A stretch of 64,000 nt of DNA, taken from positions 6,640,579 to 6,704,578 of the forward strand of contig NZ_KN708638.1 in assembly GCF_000805335.1 (NCBI RefSeq), written 5' to 3'. This stretch comes from Streptomyces sp. CT34. GTDB lineage: Bacteria > Actinomycetota > Actinomycetes > Streptomycetales > Streptomycetaceae. Position 1 is the stretch's first letter; every line of letters starts with the position of its first letter. The translations under genes and the position numbers were made by a program. Below are positions 33,733 through 41,495 of the stretch, one piece after another. The notes under the pieces are model-generated. The model was not told the DNA's origin, did no database searches, and saw nothing but the letters and a program-made list of their open reading frames with translations.

Positions 33733-35078
33733 CGGGCCTTCCTTGCGGGGTGGGGCAGGTGGGCGAGTGCCGGGTCCGCGTACAGGGCGGCCTGGAGGTC
33801 GCTGAACAGCGCGTTGCTGATGCTGATGTTGTTGCGCCGCAGGTGCGGTCGGATGGCTTGGCGGGTCATCCGGCCTTCTTCGAGGGCGGCTTTGCGGGCG
33901 ACCTCGACCTTCACTTCCCATGGGACCTCGTCGTCCTGGTCCGTTGGCTTGGCCCGCGGCGTAGCCGGGGCGTCACCGCGGTCCGCGGTCCGTGCCCCCT
34001 GCGGTCCGCCGGAGGAGTCGTCCTCGTCCTGGTCCGCCGGTTGGTCCGTCGTATGGTCCGCGTCGTGGTCCGCCGGGGTGGGGGCGGTCCGCTGGTCCGG
34101 AGCCGGACCGTCGTGGTCCGTGGGGCCGGATTCCGTCGGCTGGTCCGCGGTCCGCGCGGTGTGGTCCGTGGTCCGCAGGTGGTCCTGGTCCGCCGGAGCG
34201 CCTTGGTCCACATGCGCCGGACCAAGCTCTTCGGCTCGTCCGTGCTCGTGGTCCGCCCGACGGGGTGAGCTGTCAGCCGGTTGACCCGTGGCGCTGCTGG
34301 TCCGCCACTGACGTGTGCCCTCCGGCGGACCGGAGGCGGTCAGCCGGTCTGCGGCAGGCGCGTCGTGGTCTGCCGGTCGGGCTGCGGCGTGGTCCGCGTC
34401 TTGGTCCGCGCGCTCCGGGGTGCGTTTGGTTTGCTGATCTGCCGCCGTAGCAACGTGGTCCGCGGGGGCCGAGTCGGTCTGGTGGTCCGTGGTCCGCCGG
34501 GCACGGTCCGTGGTCTGTGGATCATTACCTCGGCGGCGCAGCTTGGTCCACATGCGTCGGACCAAGCTCCTTGGTTGGTCCGCGCTCGCGGTCCGTTCCT
34601 CGGCAACCTCCCTTGTGTGGTCCACCGGAACCTCGACGCCCGGGTGGTGGCGGGTGATGAGGATGTACAGGTGGACCGCGCCGGCCAGGGCGAGCGGGGC
34701 GAGGGTAGAGAGCACCGCGACGACCGTGTCGCTCAGACGCAGACCGGAGTGGGTGGTCTGCTGGTTGAGGCGGACCGCGTGCAGGGCATTGGCCCAGATG
34801 CTCGCGGCGGTGGCGGTGCCGAAGAGCGTCCATATGTACAGCCGCGCCTGCCATGGGGCTTGGGCGAGGACCAGCAGGGCGCGTACGCCATAGGCGATGA
34901 AGCCGTCGATCACGAGCGGGAAGAGGTAGGTGAGGAATCCGCGGATGTGGATGGCGACAGCCATCTGCTGCAAGGCGTCGTAGCTGAGGGCGCATCCGGC
35001 GAAGCCGAGGGCCACGATGGCGAGGCGGTCCCAGGTTCCGACAGGTGCGACGGCGGGGTGTGCAGCGGTGGGGGTCAT
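33729..35078 (-). CDS. DUF2637 membrane protein with long Asp/His repeat linker
   Basis: ATG 35078 overlaps the whiB stop. The first 130 residues are a DUF2637 domain with four membrane helices (LAIVALGFAGCALSYDAL, TYLFPLVIDGFIAYGV, LYIWTLFGTATAASIWANAL, LSTLAPLALAGAVHLYILI). A roughly 230-residue disordered linker of repeated ADQ/TDH/ADH units follows. Last comes a C-terminal domain with RMTRQAIRPHLRRNNISISN, resembling a DNA-binding helix-turn-helix. DUF2637 proteins are common in Streptomyces plasmids and ICEs (Spd-like). A membrane anchor tethered to a DNA-binding tail would suit plasmid spread or partition, but this is inference. Confidence 0.75.
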   Translation of the reverse strand: MTPTAAHPAVAPVGTWDRLAIVALGFAGCALSYDALQQMAVAIHIRGFLTYLFPLVIDGFIAYGVRALLVLAQAPWQARLYIWTLFGTATAASIWANALHAVRLNQQTTHSGLRLSDTVVAVLSTLAPLALAGAVHLYILITRHHPGVEVPVDHTREVAEERTASADQPRSLVRRMWTKLRRRGNDPQTTDRARRTTDHQTDSAPADHVATAADQQTKRTPERADQDADHAAARPADHDAPAADRLTASGPPEGTRQWRTSSATGQPADSSPRRADHEHGRAEELGPAHVDQGAPADQDHLRTTDHTARTADQPTESGPTDHDGPAPDQRTAPTPADHDADHTTDQPADQDEDDSSGGPQGARTADRGDAPATPRAKPTDQDDEVPWEVKVEVARKAALEEGRMTRQAIRPHLRRNNISISNALFSDLQAALYADPALAHLPHPARKAR

Positions 35079-35686
35079 GCAGCCTTTCCGAGCGAGGCGA
35101 TCAGGGCGTGGGTCTGCAGCCGACATGGGCCGTCGGTCGTGTCGTCCGCGTCGTCGTTCTCTTCGCCGTCGTCGTCCTCCTCCAAGTCCCAGTAGCGGTC
35201 CCGGTCCTCGACGACGTGGCCGGCTTCGCGCATCAGGTCGCGGATCCATTCGAGGTCGGCGCTCAGGAGGTATGCCACGAGTTCCGGGCTCCAGCCACGC
35301 AGGTTGGCGTGGTGGATGAAGGTGCTGCGCTCTGCGGTGCTGAGGTGGACATCGCGGCCGTGGAGGGCAGCGCGCACGCGGCCGTAGTCCACGCGCTTGC
35401 GCAGTTTCGCGAGCCAGGGCTGGCGCTCCTTGTCGGTCAGCCCGCCCCAGATGCCGTAGCGGATCTGGTTGTCGATCGCGTAGTTGAAGCAGTCCTTCTT
35501 GACCGGGCACCGGCCGCACAGGGACTTGGCCTCTGCGATGGCCTGGTGGTCTCGGGGCGTGTGAAAGAACAGTTTGTCGGCGCGGGCCGGGGCCATGCCG
35601 TGGCATTCGCCCCGGGGGTGCCAGCTGTGGTCGGCGATTCCCCGCAGGTCCGGTGCGGGGGAGTCGTTGGTGGTGATGTAGCGCAA
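35075..35686 (-). CDS. WhiB-family iron-sulphur regulator
   Basis: All four cluster-binding Cys are present: Cys28 (GECHGM), Cys57 and Cys60 (LCGRCPV) and Cys66 (KDCFNY), followed by RYGIWGGLTDKER (the G-[VI]-W-G-G turn). The 203-residue protein is longer than housekeeping Wbl proteins because of an acidic C-terminal extension (LEEDDDGEENDDADD). Wbl proteins carry a 4Fe-4S cluster and bind the principal sigma factor. Plasmid- and phage-borne versions may reprogramme host transcription. Its stop overlaps the DUF2637 start. Confidence 0.9.
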   Translation of the reverse strand: MRYITTNDSPAPDLRGIADHSWHPRGECHGMAPARADKLFFHTPRDHQAIAEAKSLCGRCPVKKDCFNYAIDNQIRYGIWGGLTDKERQPWLAKLRKRVDYGRVRAALHGRDVHLSTAERSTFIHHANLRGWSPELVAYLLSADLEWIRDLMREAGHVVEDRDRYWDLEEDDDGEENDDADDTTDGPCRLQTHALIASLGKAA

Positions 35687-35813
35687 GGAAGTCTCCGGGT
35701 TGCCTCGTCAGAAGGCGGGCAAGGCAGCACCGCGGTGCTGCGGTGTGCGGCGAGGCGGGGCAGGGTGCGGCGGGAGAGGCCGCACAAGCGAGATCGGTAG
35801 CGCGGGACCGGGG

Positions 35814-36569
35814 TTAGCGGCGCTGGAAGCGGCGGTCGGGCCCGGTGAACTCGACGGCGGTGCACATGCCGGACAGGCGAGAGAGCACCCGGTCGCCGAC
35901 CTTGTCGCGCAGCACCGCCTGGTGCGCGGGCATGCGGTCGGTGCGCACGGGCGGCATGTTGCTGGTGAAGATCGTCGGCAGCTGGTTCTGGCAGCGCCAG
36001 TTGACCAGCCGGAAGGTGATCTCCTCGGTCCACTCGCTGGGCTTGGCCGCCCCGAGGTCGTCGAGCAGCAGCAGGGGGACGCGCATGACCCGCCGCAGTA
36101 GGTGCTCGGGGTCCACCCCGGCGCGCGGTCGCAGGTCGGCGTACAGGTCAGCGGCGGTGGCCGCGTACCAGTGCACGCCGCATCCGGCGGCGGTCAGCGC
36201 GCGGATCGCCCCGTACGCCTGGTGGGTTTTGCCGGCGCCGGTGGAGCCCCACAGCAGCAGGCTGGGCCCGTGCGTGATCTCCCGGCGCCCGGCGGTGCCG
36301 TAGTGCGGGTTGGGGCCCTCAGCATTCGGCGCCACGGCGTTACCGGCGATGGCCCGCACCCACGCGATGACGTCCGGGTGCTCGGGCAGGGCGGCGCGGT
36401 AGTCGACCGGGATGCGTGCCTGGGCGGCTTCCAGGGCCGGGATCGGCTCCGGGGTGTCCGGCAGTGTGCGGTCCAGGTCCAATCCGCGCTCGGCGAGCTT
36501 GGCCTGTAGGCGGGCATGCAGCCGCTCGGAGATCGCGGGCTGCGGTTCGGCGGAGCGGGCGCGGGTCAC
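35814..36569 (-). CDS. DnaC/IstB-like helicase loader ATPase
   Basis: A 251-residue AAA+ protein with Walker A GSTGAGKT (residues 108-115), Walker B LLLLDDLG (166-173) and sensor-like FTSNMPP. The layout is that of DnaC/IstB-type ATPases that load the replicative helicase. GTG 36569 overlaps the stop of the replication-initiator-like gene, so initiator and loader are made together, like lambda O and P. The 127 bp to the whiB gene hold only its promoter or leader. Confidence 0.85.
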   Translation of the reverse strand: MTRARSAEPQPAISERLHARLQAKLAERGLDLDRTLPDTPEPIPALEAAQARIPVDYRAALPEHPDVIAWVRAIAGNAVAPNAEGPNPHYGTAGRREITHGPSLLLWGSTGAGKTHQAYGAIRALTAAGCGVHWYAATAADLYADLRPRAGVDPEHLLRRVMRVPLLLLDDLGAAKPSEWTEEITFRLVNWRCQNQLPTIFTSNMPPVRTDRMPAHQAVLRDKVGDRVLSRLSGMCTAVEFTGPDRRFQRR

Positions 36570-37627
36570 AGGCGGCCTCCAAACGTCGTTGGCTCGGCGG
36601 TGGGGTTCAGGTATGGCGTGTAGGAGCTTGCGGAGCTGGCCCAGGGCCCCGCGCCGGAGGCGGACGACAGCGCCGAAGTGGCCTGCGGCGCGGCGTTGAC
36701 GACCTCGTTCACCAGGCTCGGCAGGACGCTCGGGTTCAGACCCTTGGCCCGCAGCCGCTCCAGCGCGGCGCGGATGTGGTCCGCCTCGAACCGCTCGTCG
36801 AGCAGGGCATTGACCTTCCGGCCCAGATGGCCGAGGAAATCCTCCGGCGGGCGGCGGTTGCAGCCTCTGACGTACTCGGCCACCAGCTGCTTAGCCGAGA
36901 CCTTGGCCGAGGAGTCGTCGGGCGCGGGCGCCTCGCGCCCCGTAAGGAAAGATCCAGGATCCAAGATCCTAGATCCAGGGCGTGACTCCTCCGGGAGTCC
37001 TCCGGGAGTCCTCCGGGAGTCCTCCCGGAGTGCCGTCTGACCTGCGGGTTTATCCGTAAGTGCCGACTCGGCGGCAGTAGGGTCGCCGACCGGTGCCGCC
37101 TCGGGCTCCAGCGCGCGCTGCGGGGCGTTGTCAGCACTGACGGTAGGGCTGGTGAGCCCTACCTGCGGGCTCCCGGAATCCTCCGGGAGTCCTCCGGGAG
37201 GAGTCAGTGCCACCGGAGGTGATATCTCAGCCCGCGTGCTGGGGCAGGCCGCGTCCTGGCACTTGCCGCACTTCTGCTTGGCCTGGTGGACGGGGCAGCG
37301 CGGCAGGCGGGAAGCGGTCGGCTTGTTGATCTTCTGGTGCCGGTCCCAGGTCACGATGTGCAGCCAGGTTTTGCCGTCGCAGCCGACGTACCGGCAGATC
37401 AGCCCGGCAGAGGCCAGCTCATCCAAGTCGCGTGCGACGTGCGTGGCGGTGTGCTCCGGACGCAGCGCCCACAGCCGTCCGGCGATGATGGCGGCGTGGT
37501 CGCGGTGCCGGCCTGAGTCGTCGACCTGGGTCAGGAGCCCAAAGAAGGTGACCATCGCGGTGAGGCTGACCGAGGCCAGGTCCTCCGACTCGAACGCCTC
37601 GGGCTTGATCGTGCGGATGCGTGCCAT
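36566..37627 (-). CDS. Replication-initiator-like protein
   Basis: ATG 37627 starts MARIRTIKPEAFESEDLA, the typical opening of phage and plasmid replisome-organiser-like proteins. A winged-helix region (LTAMVTFFGLLTQVDDSGR, RDLDELASAGLI, WDRHQKINKPT) is followed by a CxxC-x-C region (KCGKCQDAACP). A long low-complexity centre comes next, encoded by tandem DNA repeats, and then a C-terminal domain (EYVRGCNRRPPEDFLGHL). It probably binds repeats inside its own gene and recruits the DnaC-like loader encoded next. 353 residues. Confidence 0.8.
   Translation of the reverse strand: MARIRTIKPEAFESEDLASVSLTAMVTFFGLLTQVDDSGRHRDHAAIIAGRLWALRPEHTATHVARDLDELASAGLICRYVGCDGKTWLHIVTWDRHQKINKPTASRLPRCPVHQAKQKCGKCQDAACPSTRAEISPPVALTPPGGLPEDSGSPQVGLTSPTVSADNAPQRALEPEAAPVGDPTAAESALTDKPAGQTALREDSRRTPGGLPEESRPGSRILDPGSFLTGREAPAPDDSSAKVSAKQLVAEYVRGCNRRPPEDFLGHLGRKVNALLDERFEADHIRAALERLRAKGLNPSVLPSLVNEVVNAAPQATSALSSASGAGPWASSASSYTPYLNPTAEPTTFGGRL
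36951..37200. repeat. Intragenic iterons, candidate replication origin
   Basis: Three repeat systems lie inside the initiator gene. Four 7-bp units of GATCCAG type are at 36951-36978. Four 11-bp units TCCTCCGGGAG are at 36987-37030 (the last with one change). Two exact copies plus a degenerate one are at 37168-37200. A perfect 9-bp inverted repeat (GGTAGGGCT / AGCCCTACC) is at 37142-37163. Periods of 7 and 11 are not multiples of three, so selection on DNA rather than protein is likely. An 11-bp period keeps sites on one helix face. Confidence 0.65.
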
Positions 37628-37754
37628 CAGACCCCACCTCCGCGACGGCGCGGGAGGTAGCCCCGCCGCACTGGCGCGTGGCCGGAGCCGGCGGAAGGGA
37701 AGCGGCCTGCCGCGCAGGCTGGGCGGACCAGCCTTTTGCGCAAGGCAGCGGACA
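37627..37754 (-). CDS. Very small basic protein leading the rep operon
   Basis: ATG 37754 has AGAGGAGAG a few bases upstream, one of the best ribosome binding sites in the region. It encodes 42 residues (MSAALRKRLVRPACAAG, then a basic, Gly/Arg-rich end RRRGGGV). Its TGA overlaps the initiator ATG by one base (TGATG), so the initiator is probably translated by coupling. It could be a leader peptide that sets initiator level. No family recognised. Confidence 0.6.
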
Positions 37755-38167
37755 TGCAACACTCTCCTCTGAAGTGAAGCCGCTCCGGGGCGTGATTTTG
37801 GAAGGGCCCGGTGCGGTGAAGGTGGGTAAATCTCCGGCCCTTGCACAGGCAGGAGTTCCATGTGGCGGTCGGCGTCCGTGAGTTGCACCTCTCGGGCGCC
37901 GCCGCTGTTTGCGGGCTACCCGGCCCGGCTGGCTCGCGTAAACCGCATGCCGCTCCTTCTGACGTCAGCCGCCGTGCGGGAGCCCGGCGAGGGACGACGA
38001 ACATATGCGGGTGCCGCGAGAAGATCCAGACTTAGCTAAAGGCCGCGGTACAAGTCGCAGAGCGTCCGGACTCGGTGGGCCTTAAGGAAGTGCCGACTCG
38101 GGGTGCGCAGGAGCCTCCGGACGGCCCGTTGAGCTCTGCTGCGGTACGCGACTCGTCTTCGCAGAAG
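37755..38167. promoter_or_regulatory. Intergenic region upstream of the rep operon
   Basis: This 413-bp gap lies between the sortase stop and the rep-operon leader gene. I find no convincing gene on either strand. It must contain the promoter of the minus-strand rep operon. A repeated CCGxACTCGG motif occurs at about 38067 and 38091, function unknown. I cannot place a -10 box with confidence. Confidence 0.4.
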
Positions 38168-38989
38168 TCACCGTTCGCCGCCTCGGGATGAGACGAGCGC
38201 GGCCTCGACGACCACCCGCTTGCTATGCCCTTCGGCAGGCCAGCACGTCACCAGCGTCAGCAGTGCCTTGGTGGGTGTCGCGCTGGGCTGGCCTGGGACC
38301 TGTGCCGTGACAGCGACGTCGGTCGGGTCGACGGTGGAGATGCGGGTGACGGTGTATGTGTAGGTGATCCGCTGTGGCGTCGACACGATGATCGAGGCTC
38401 CCGGCTTGATGCTGTCGACGTCCCGCAGCGGAGGCGAGGGAATGCCGGAGCGGTGGCCGGCGAGGACGAAGTTGCCGAGCCCTCCCGCCTCCTCCGTGCC
38501 ATCGAAGTGCCCGAGCCCGGAGCGCAGTTGCTCAGAGCTGGTGCCCTGGTAGACGGGTTGTGCCCAGTTCCGCCCGAGGGCGGGGATGCGCACGACGTCG
38601 ATGATGGGCCCTCCCGCCCCTGACACGGCGCTATCGCCCGAGGGGGAGGGGTGAACGGCCCAGCCGGCGAGCGCATGAGTGGCCTCGCGGGTCGCGGCCG
38701 TAGGGCTGGACGTCTCACCCGTGCCGCCCGGAGAGGGGCTTGCGTGGGATGGCGCGGTCGGTGCCGGGGTGTCCGACGCTGCGTGTGTCTTGGGAGCCTG
38801 GCTGGATTGCGCCAAGACCACCCCGGTCGCGGAGAGCGCGACGGCGGCGGTGACGCCGACGGCGATGACACCTCGGCGGTGCTTGCCCCAACGGGCAGCA
38901 CGCTGTGACAGGTTGCTGGGCGGCGTCCGGAGAGGAGTCTGATCTGCCGGATTCGCATTGTTGCTGGGAAGGTTAGGGGACTCAGTCAT
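38168..38989 (-). CDS. Class E/F-type sortase
   Basis: A 273-residue membrane-anchored transpeptidase. The N-terminal cytoplasmic segment ends in a helix at about residues 40-60, followed by a Pro/Ser/Thr linker. The catalytic domain has His179 (LAGHRSG), Cys249 (LVTCWP) and Arg258 (HSKRVV), the full sortase triad. Such actinobacterial enzymes cleave LAxTG- or LPxTG-like motifs and attach proteins to the wall. It follows the thioester-protein gene on the same strand; a second possible substrate with LAHTG is encoded at 10354. Confidence 0.9.
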   Translation of the reverse strand: MTESPNLPSNNANPADQTPLRTPPSNLSQRAARWGKHRRGVIAVGVTAAVALSATGVVLAQSSQAPKTHAASDTPAPTAPSHASPSPGGTGETSSPTAATREATHALAGWAVHPSPSGDSAVSGAGGPIIDVVRIPALGRNWAQPVYQGTSSEQLRSGLGHFDGTEEAGGLGNFVLAGHRSGIPSPPLRDVDSIKPGASIIVSTPQRITYTYTVTRISTVDPTDVAVTAQVPGQPSATPTKALLTLVTCWPAEGHSKRVVVEAALVSSRGGER

Positions 38990-39078
38990 GGGTGTTTCCA
39001 GAGCGCGAGATGTCAGGACGGAGGTACGCGTCGGGGCGGGGACCAGCTCAGGGCCCCCGCCCCGCTGCGGAGTTTCAC

Positions 39079-39109
39079 GTCGGTGCGCGGTGGGAGACCG
39101 CGCACCGAC
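39079..39109 (-). terminator. Strong terminator after the surface-protein gene
   Basis: A perfect 13-bp stem (GTCGGTGCGCGGT / ACCGCGCACCGAC) with loop GGGAG lies 6 bp beyond the stop of the thioester-protein gene. It shows that the short C-terminus of that gene is its real end and limits read-through into the sortase gene. Confidence 0.8.
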
Positions 39110-39115
39110 GGGGGG

Positions 39116-40366
39116 TCAGGCGCCGGTCTTCGGCAGCACCTTGATCGTCACGGGCCGCGGCTTGGGTGCCTTGGGCTTGGGGATCCTGGTGTCCTGCACG
39201 GCGACCGCGGTGGCCTTGCCGTCCTTGACCGCCACCTGCTGGTCGGCCGCCAGCTGGTAGCCGTCGACCGCCTCGACCTCGTGGACGCTGTACTCGCCCG
39301 CCGGCAGCTCGGCGGTCTGCCACACGCCGCTGGCGTTGGTCGTGCCGGTCGCGACCGTCTTGCCGGCCTTGTTGCGCACCGCGAACTTGACGCCGGCCAG
39401 CGGCTTGCCGGTGTCGCCTGCGGTCTTGACGACCTTGATCCGGCCGCCTTCTCCGGTGGCCGTCATCGTCAGCTGCGCCGTGGCGCTGGTGGTGCCGCCG
39501 GCGATGACCATGCGCTGCGCGTCCTTGTTGTGCGGCAGGACGGCGCGCAGTGTGGTGCCGGGCAGGCCCGTGGCCTCCGTGGTGAGCGTGACGCTTTGGC
39601 CCTTCGCGGCCGTGACGTGCGCGTAGGCGATGCCCTTGGCGTTGGTGGACTCGGTGTCCTCCGCCACCTTCGTCCCGTTCAGGGCAGCCTTCAGGCTGAG
39701 CCGGATGTTCGGCACTGCGTTTCCGGCGGCGGAGGTAACAGTGATCTTGATGCCGGTCGTCACGCCGGGCCGCAGCGCGGCCAGCGGCTGAAGGTGGACC
39801 GTGTACGGGCCGGCGAACCGTGCGGCCTCGTTCAGGTAGGCGGTGGCCAGCGTCTTCGCCTGCGGGGCCACCTGCGGGTATGACAGCCGCTGCATGGCCC
39901 GCGTCCCGTCGGGCAGGGCATAGGTGGATCCGGCGTTGAGGAGGCTGTAGACGTCCGCGTCGACCGCGGCGGCCTGCGCATCCGAGCCGGCCTTGCCGTA
40001 TTTCGACAAGATGTACGCGGCCTGAGAGACCTGCGCGGCGGTCGCAGCCTTGCCGGTGGCCTGCGACGTCCAGGCGGTGTAGTCCCGAGCCGCCCCGTAG
40101 CCGCCGGCAGCCTGCGGGCCGGCAAGGCCCGGGTCGGCGCAGTAGGCCACCGCGTCCGGTATTGCGGATTCGTAGTCGCCGATGTGCGAGGCGTCCGCGT
40201 GTCCGGCGGAGTCCGAGATCAGGAAACCCCGGCCCCACTGATCAGCCGCCGACGCGCTCGGCGCCAGCAGCGCACCCGCGCCCAGCGCAGCCGCCGCGCC
40301 AAGCACGACGGGATACCGAAATCGCCGCGCGGCGTGCGCGCGGGGCTCGGGAGATGACACACTCAT
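39116..40366 (-). CDS. Thioester-domain/Cna-B surface protein ending in LPKTGA
   Basis: ATG 40366 with GCGGAG upstream. The 416-residue product has a signal peptide to about residue 40 (ASAADQ). A thioester domain follows with Cys76 in AVAYCADPG and Gln115 in VSQAAYIL, the pair that forms the Cys-Gln bond used for covalent adhesion. Then come Ig-like regions and a Cna-B/SpaA repeat (GGRIKVVKTAGDTGKPLAGVKF, YSVHEVEAVDGYQL). The last six residues are LPKTGA and the stop follows at once: the hydrophobic helix and positive tail that normally retain the protein for the sortase are absent. The protein may be secreted rather than anchored. Confidence 0.85.
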   Translation of the reverse strand: MSVSSPEPRAHAARRFRYPVVLGAAAALGAGALLAPSASAADQWGRGFLISDSAGHADASHIGDYESAIPDAVAYCADPGLAGPQAAGGYGAARDYTAWTSQATGKAATAAQVSQAAYILSKYGKAGSDAQAAAVDADVYSLLNAGSTYALPDGTRAMQRLSYPQVAPQAKTLATAYLNEAARFAGPYTVHLQPLAALRPGVTTGIKITVTSAAGNAVPNIRLSLKAALNGTKVAEDTESTNAKGIAYAHVTAAKGQSVTLTTEATGLPGTTLRAVLPHNKDAQRMVIAGGTTSATAQLTMTATGEGGRIKVVKTAGDTGKPLAGVKFAVRNKAGKTVATGTTNASGVWQTAELPAGEYSVHEVEAVDGYQLAADQQVAVKDGKATAVAVQDTRIPKPKAPKPRPVTIKVLPKTGA

Positions 40367-40610
40367 GAAGTCTCCGCATGTTCGGGGGTATCCACCCGGC
40401 CCGGTCACTTCAGGTTTGTGAGGCCGTGGGCGTGACCGGCCGGGTGCCCAGCTCCTGTGGAGCGGGGTATATAGGGGTTGCGACGAGGGATGTTGGAAGA
40501 CATCCCCATCGATCGATACGAGAACCTACCTGAAGTCGATTCTGGTAGCAATCATGGGGCTAGAGTGTTCCCGTCTGTCCCGATCCGTCGCCAAGTTGTG
40601 GAGTCAAGTC
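40367..40610. promoter_or_regulatory. Divergent promoter region with candidate operator
   Basis: 244 bp separate the surface-protein gene (minus) and the tandem-XRE gene (plus). It contains GGTATATAGG near 40470, a palindromic ATCGATCGAT near 40509, and an inverted repeat CTACC at 40526-40530 with GGTAG at 40544-40548, close to the XRE start. Autoregulation by the XRE protein is plausible but not shown. Confidence 0.4.
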
Positions 40611-41462
40611 GTGCCGCCTCGCCAGTTCAATGGTCCGGGCCTGCGTACGATGCGCCGCGGCGCCGGCTTTACCCAGGCCGTCTTTGCCAAGATGGTGGGC
40701 GTCAGTAAGACCGCGGTGATCGACTGGGAGAAGGACGACGAGCAGTGCCCTCCGCCGGAGCGGCTGCCAGCGATCGCGAAGGCCCTTGGCGAGGATCTGG
40801 ATGTTCTCTTCCCCCGCTTCGGGCCGCCGGACCTTGCTGACCTTCGCGCGGACGCCGGCTTCACGCAGTCCAGGGCGGCTGAGGCCCTCGGCATCACTCG
40901 TGTGCCGCTGAGCAATGCGGAAACAGGAAAGAAGCCGCTCTCCTCGGACCTGCGTATCCGTGTGGTTGCCCTCTACGGTGTCACGGCCGATGAGCTTGCA
41001 GAAGCCCAGAAGCGCTCCTTCAGCACCATGACGCCGGCTCCGATGCCAACGCATCAGACGCCCCGGGGGCTGACCGAAAGGCTTCGTTTCCTGCTGGAGT
41101 GCCGGCCCAAGGTGACCAACGCGGATGTGGCCGCAGCCGTCAACCAAACGACCGGGGCCGGCCTGGAGGCGCAGGACGTCGAGGACGTGAGGACACGGGC
41201 TCGAAGCGCGGAGCAGGTCTTCGCCGGGCTGTCCATGGGAGCCGTCCGCGAAGGGCTGGCGAAGGCGCTGAGCGTCGCGCCCTTCGAGTTCCAGGACGGT
41301 GAAGAGGTGGAGCAGGAAGTGCTCGACCGCCTGGCCTTCCTGGCGGACAAGCGCGAGGGCGGAGCGACGGTCAACGCTCGCGGGGCAGCTCACGGTGTTT
41401 CCCCCGAGATGGTGGCCACGATCAAGGAACTTCTCCTGCGCAAGTCCGGCAAGCAGAAGTAG
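40611..41462 (+). CDS. Tandem XRE helix-turn-helix regulator
   Basis: GTG 40611 is preceded by GTGGAG; an upstream ATG at 40554 is less likely. The 283-residue product has two XRE-type HTH units: LRTMRRGAGFTQAVFAKMVGVSKTAVIDWE (about residues 10-50) and LRADAGFTQSRAAEALGITRVPLSNAE (about 78-110). A helical C-terminal domain follows (EEVEQEVLDRLAFLADKRE). Two HTH in one chain suggest binding to a repeated site. It lies beside the ImmA/IrrE protease gene; such proteases often cleave XRE repressors, so the two may form a switch. Confidence 0.8.
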   Translation: MPPRQFNGPGLRTMRRGAGFTQAVFAKMVGVSKTAVIDWEKDDEQCPPPERLPAIAKALGEDLDVLFPRFGPPDLADLRADAGFTQSRAAEALGITRVPLSNAETGKKPLSSDLRIRVVALYGVTADELAEAQKRSFSTMTPAPMPTHQTPRGLTERLRFLLECRPKVTNADVAAAVNQTTGAGLEAQDVEDVRTRARSAEQVFAGLSMGAVREGLAKALSVAPFEFQDGEEVEQEVLDRLAFLADKREGGATVNARGAAHGVSPEMVATIKELLLRKSGKQK

Positions 41463-41495
41463 CCCTGCGCACCGCCCAGCCGGCGGTGCGCAGGA

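Noticed and set aside
36991..37030. Restriction-modification or IS target-site array
   Set aside because: The repeats lie wholly within a coding region next to a helicase loader; no inverted ends or transposase are present.
36951..37200. Repeats as protein-level low complexity only
   Set aside because: Periods of 7 and 11 bp shift the reading frame in each unit, so the encoded peptide is not periodic. Selection at the DNA level explains it better.
39110..39120. Frameshift hiding a membrane anchor after LPKTGA
   Set aside because: I read the sequence after the stop in the neighbouring frames and found no hydrophobic helix, and a strong hairpin follows after 6 bp.
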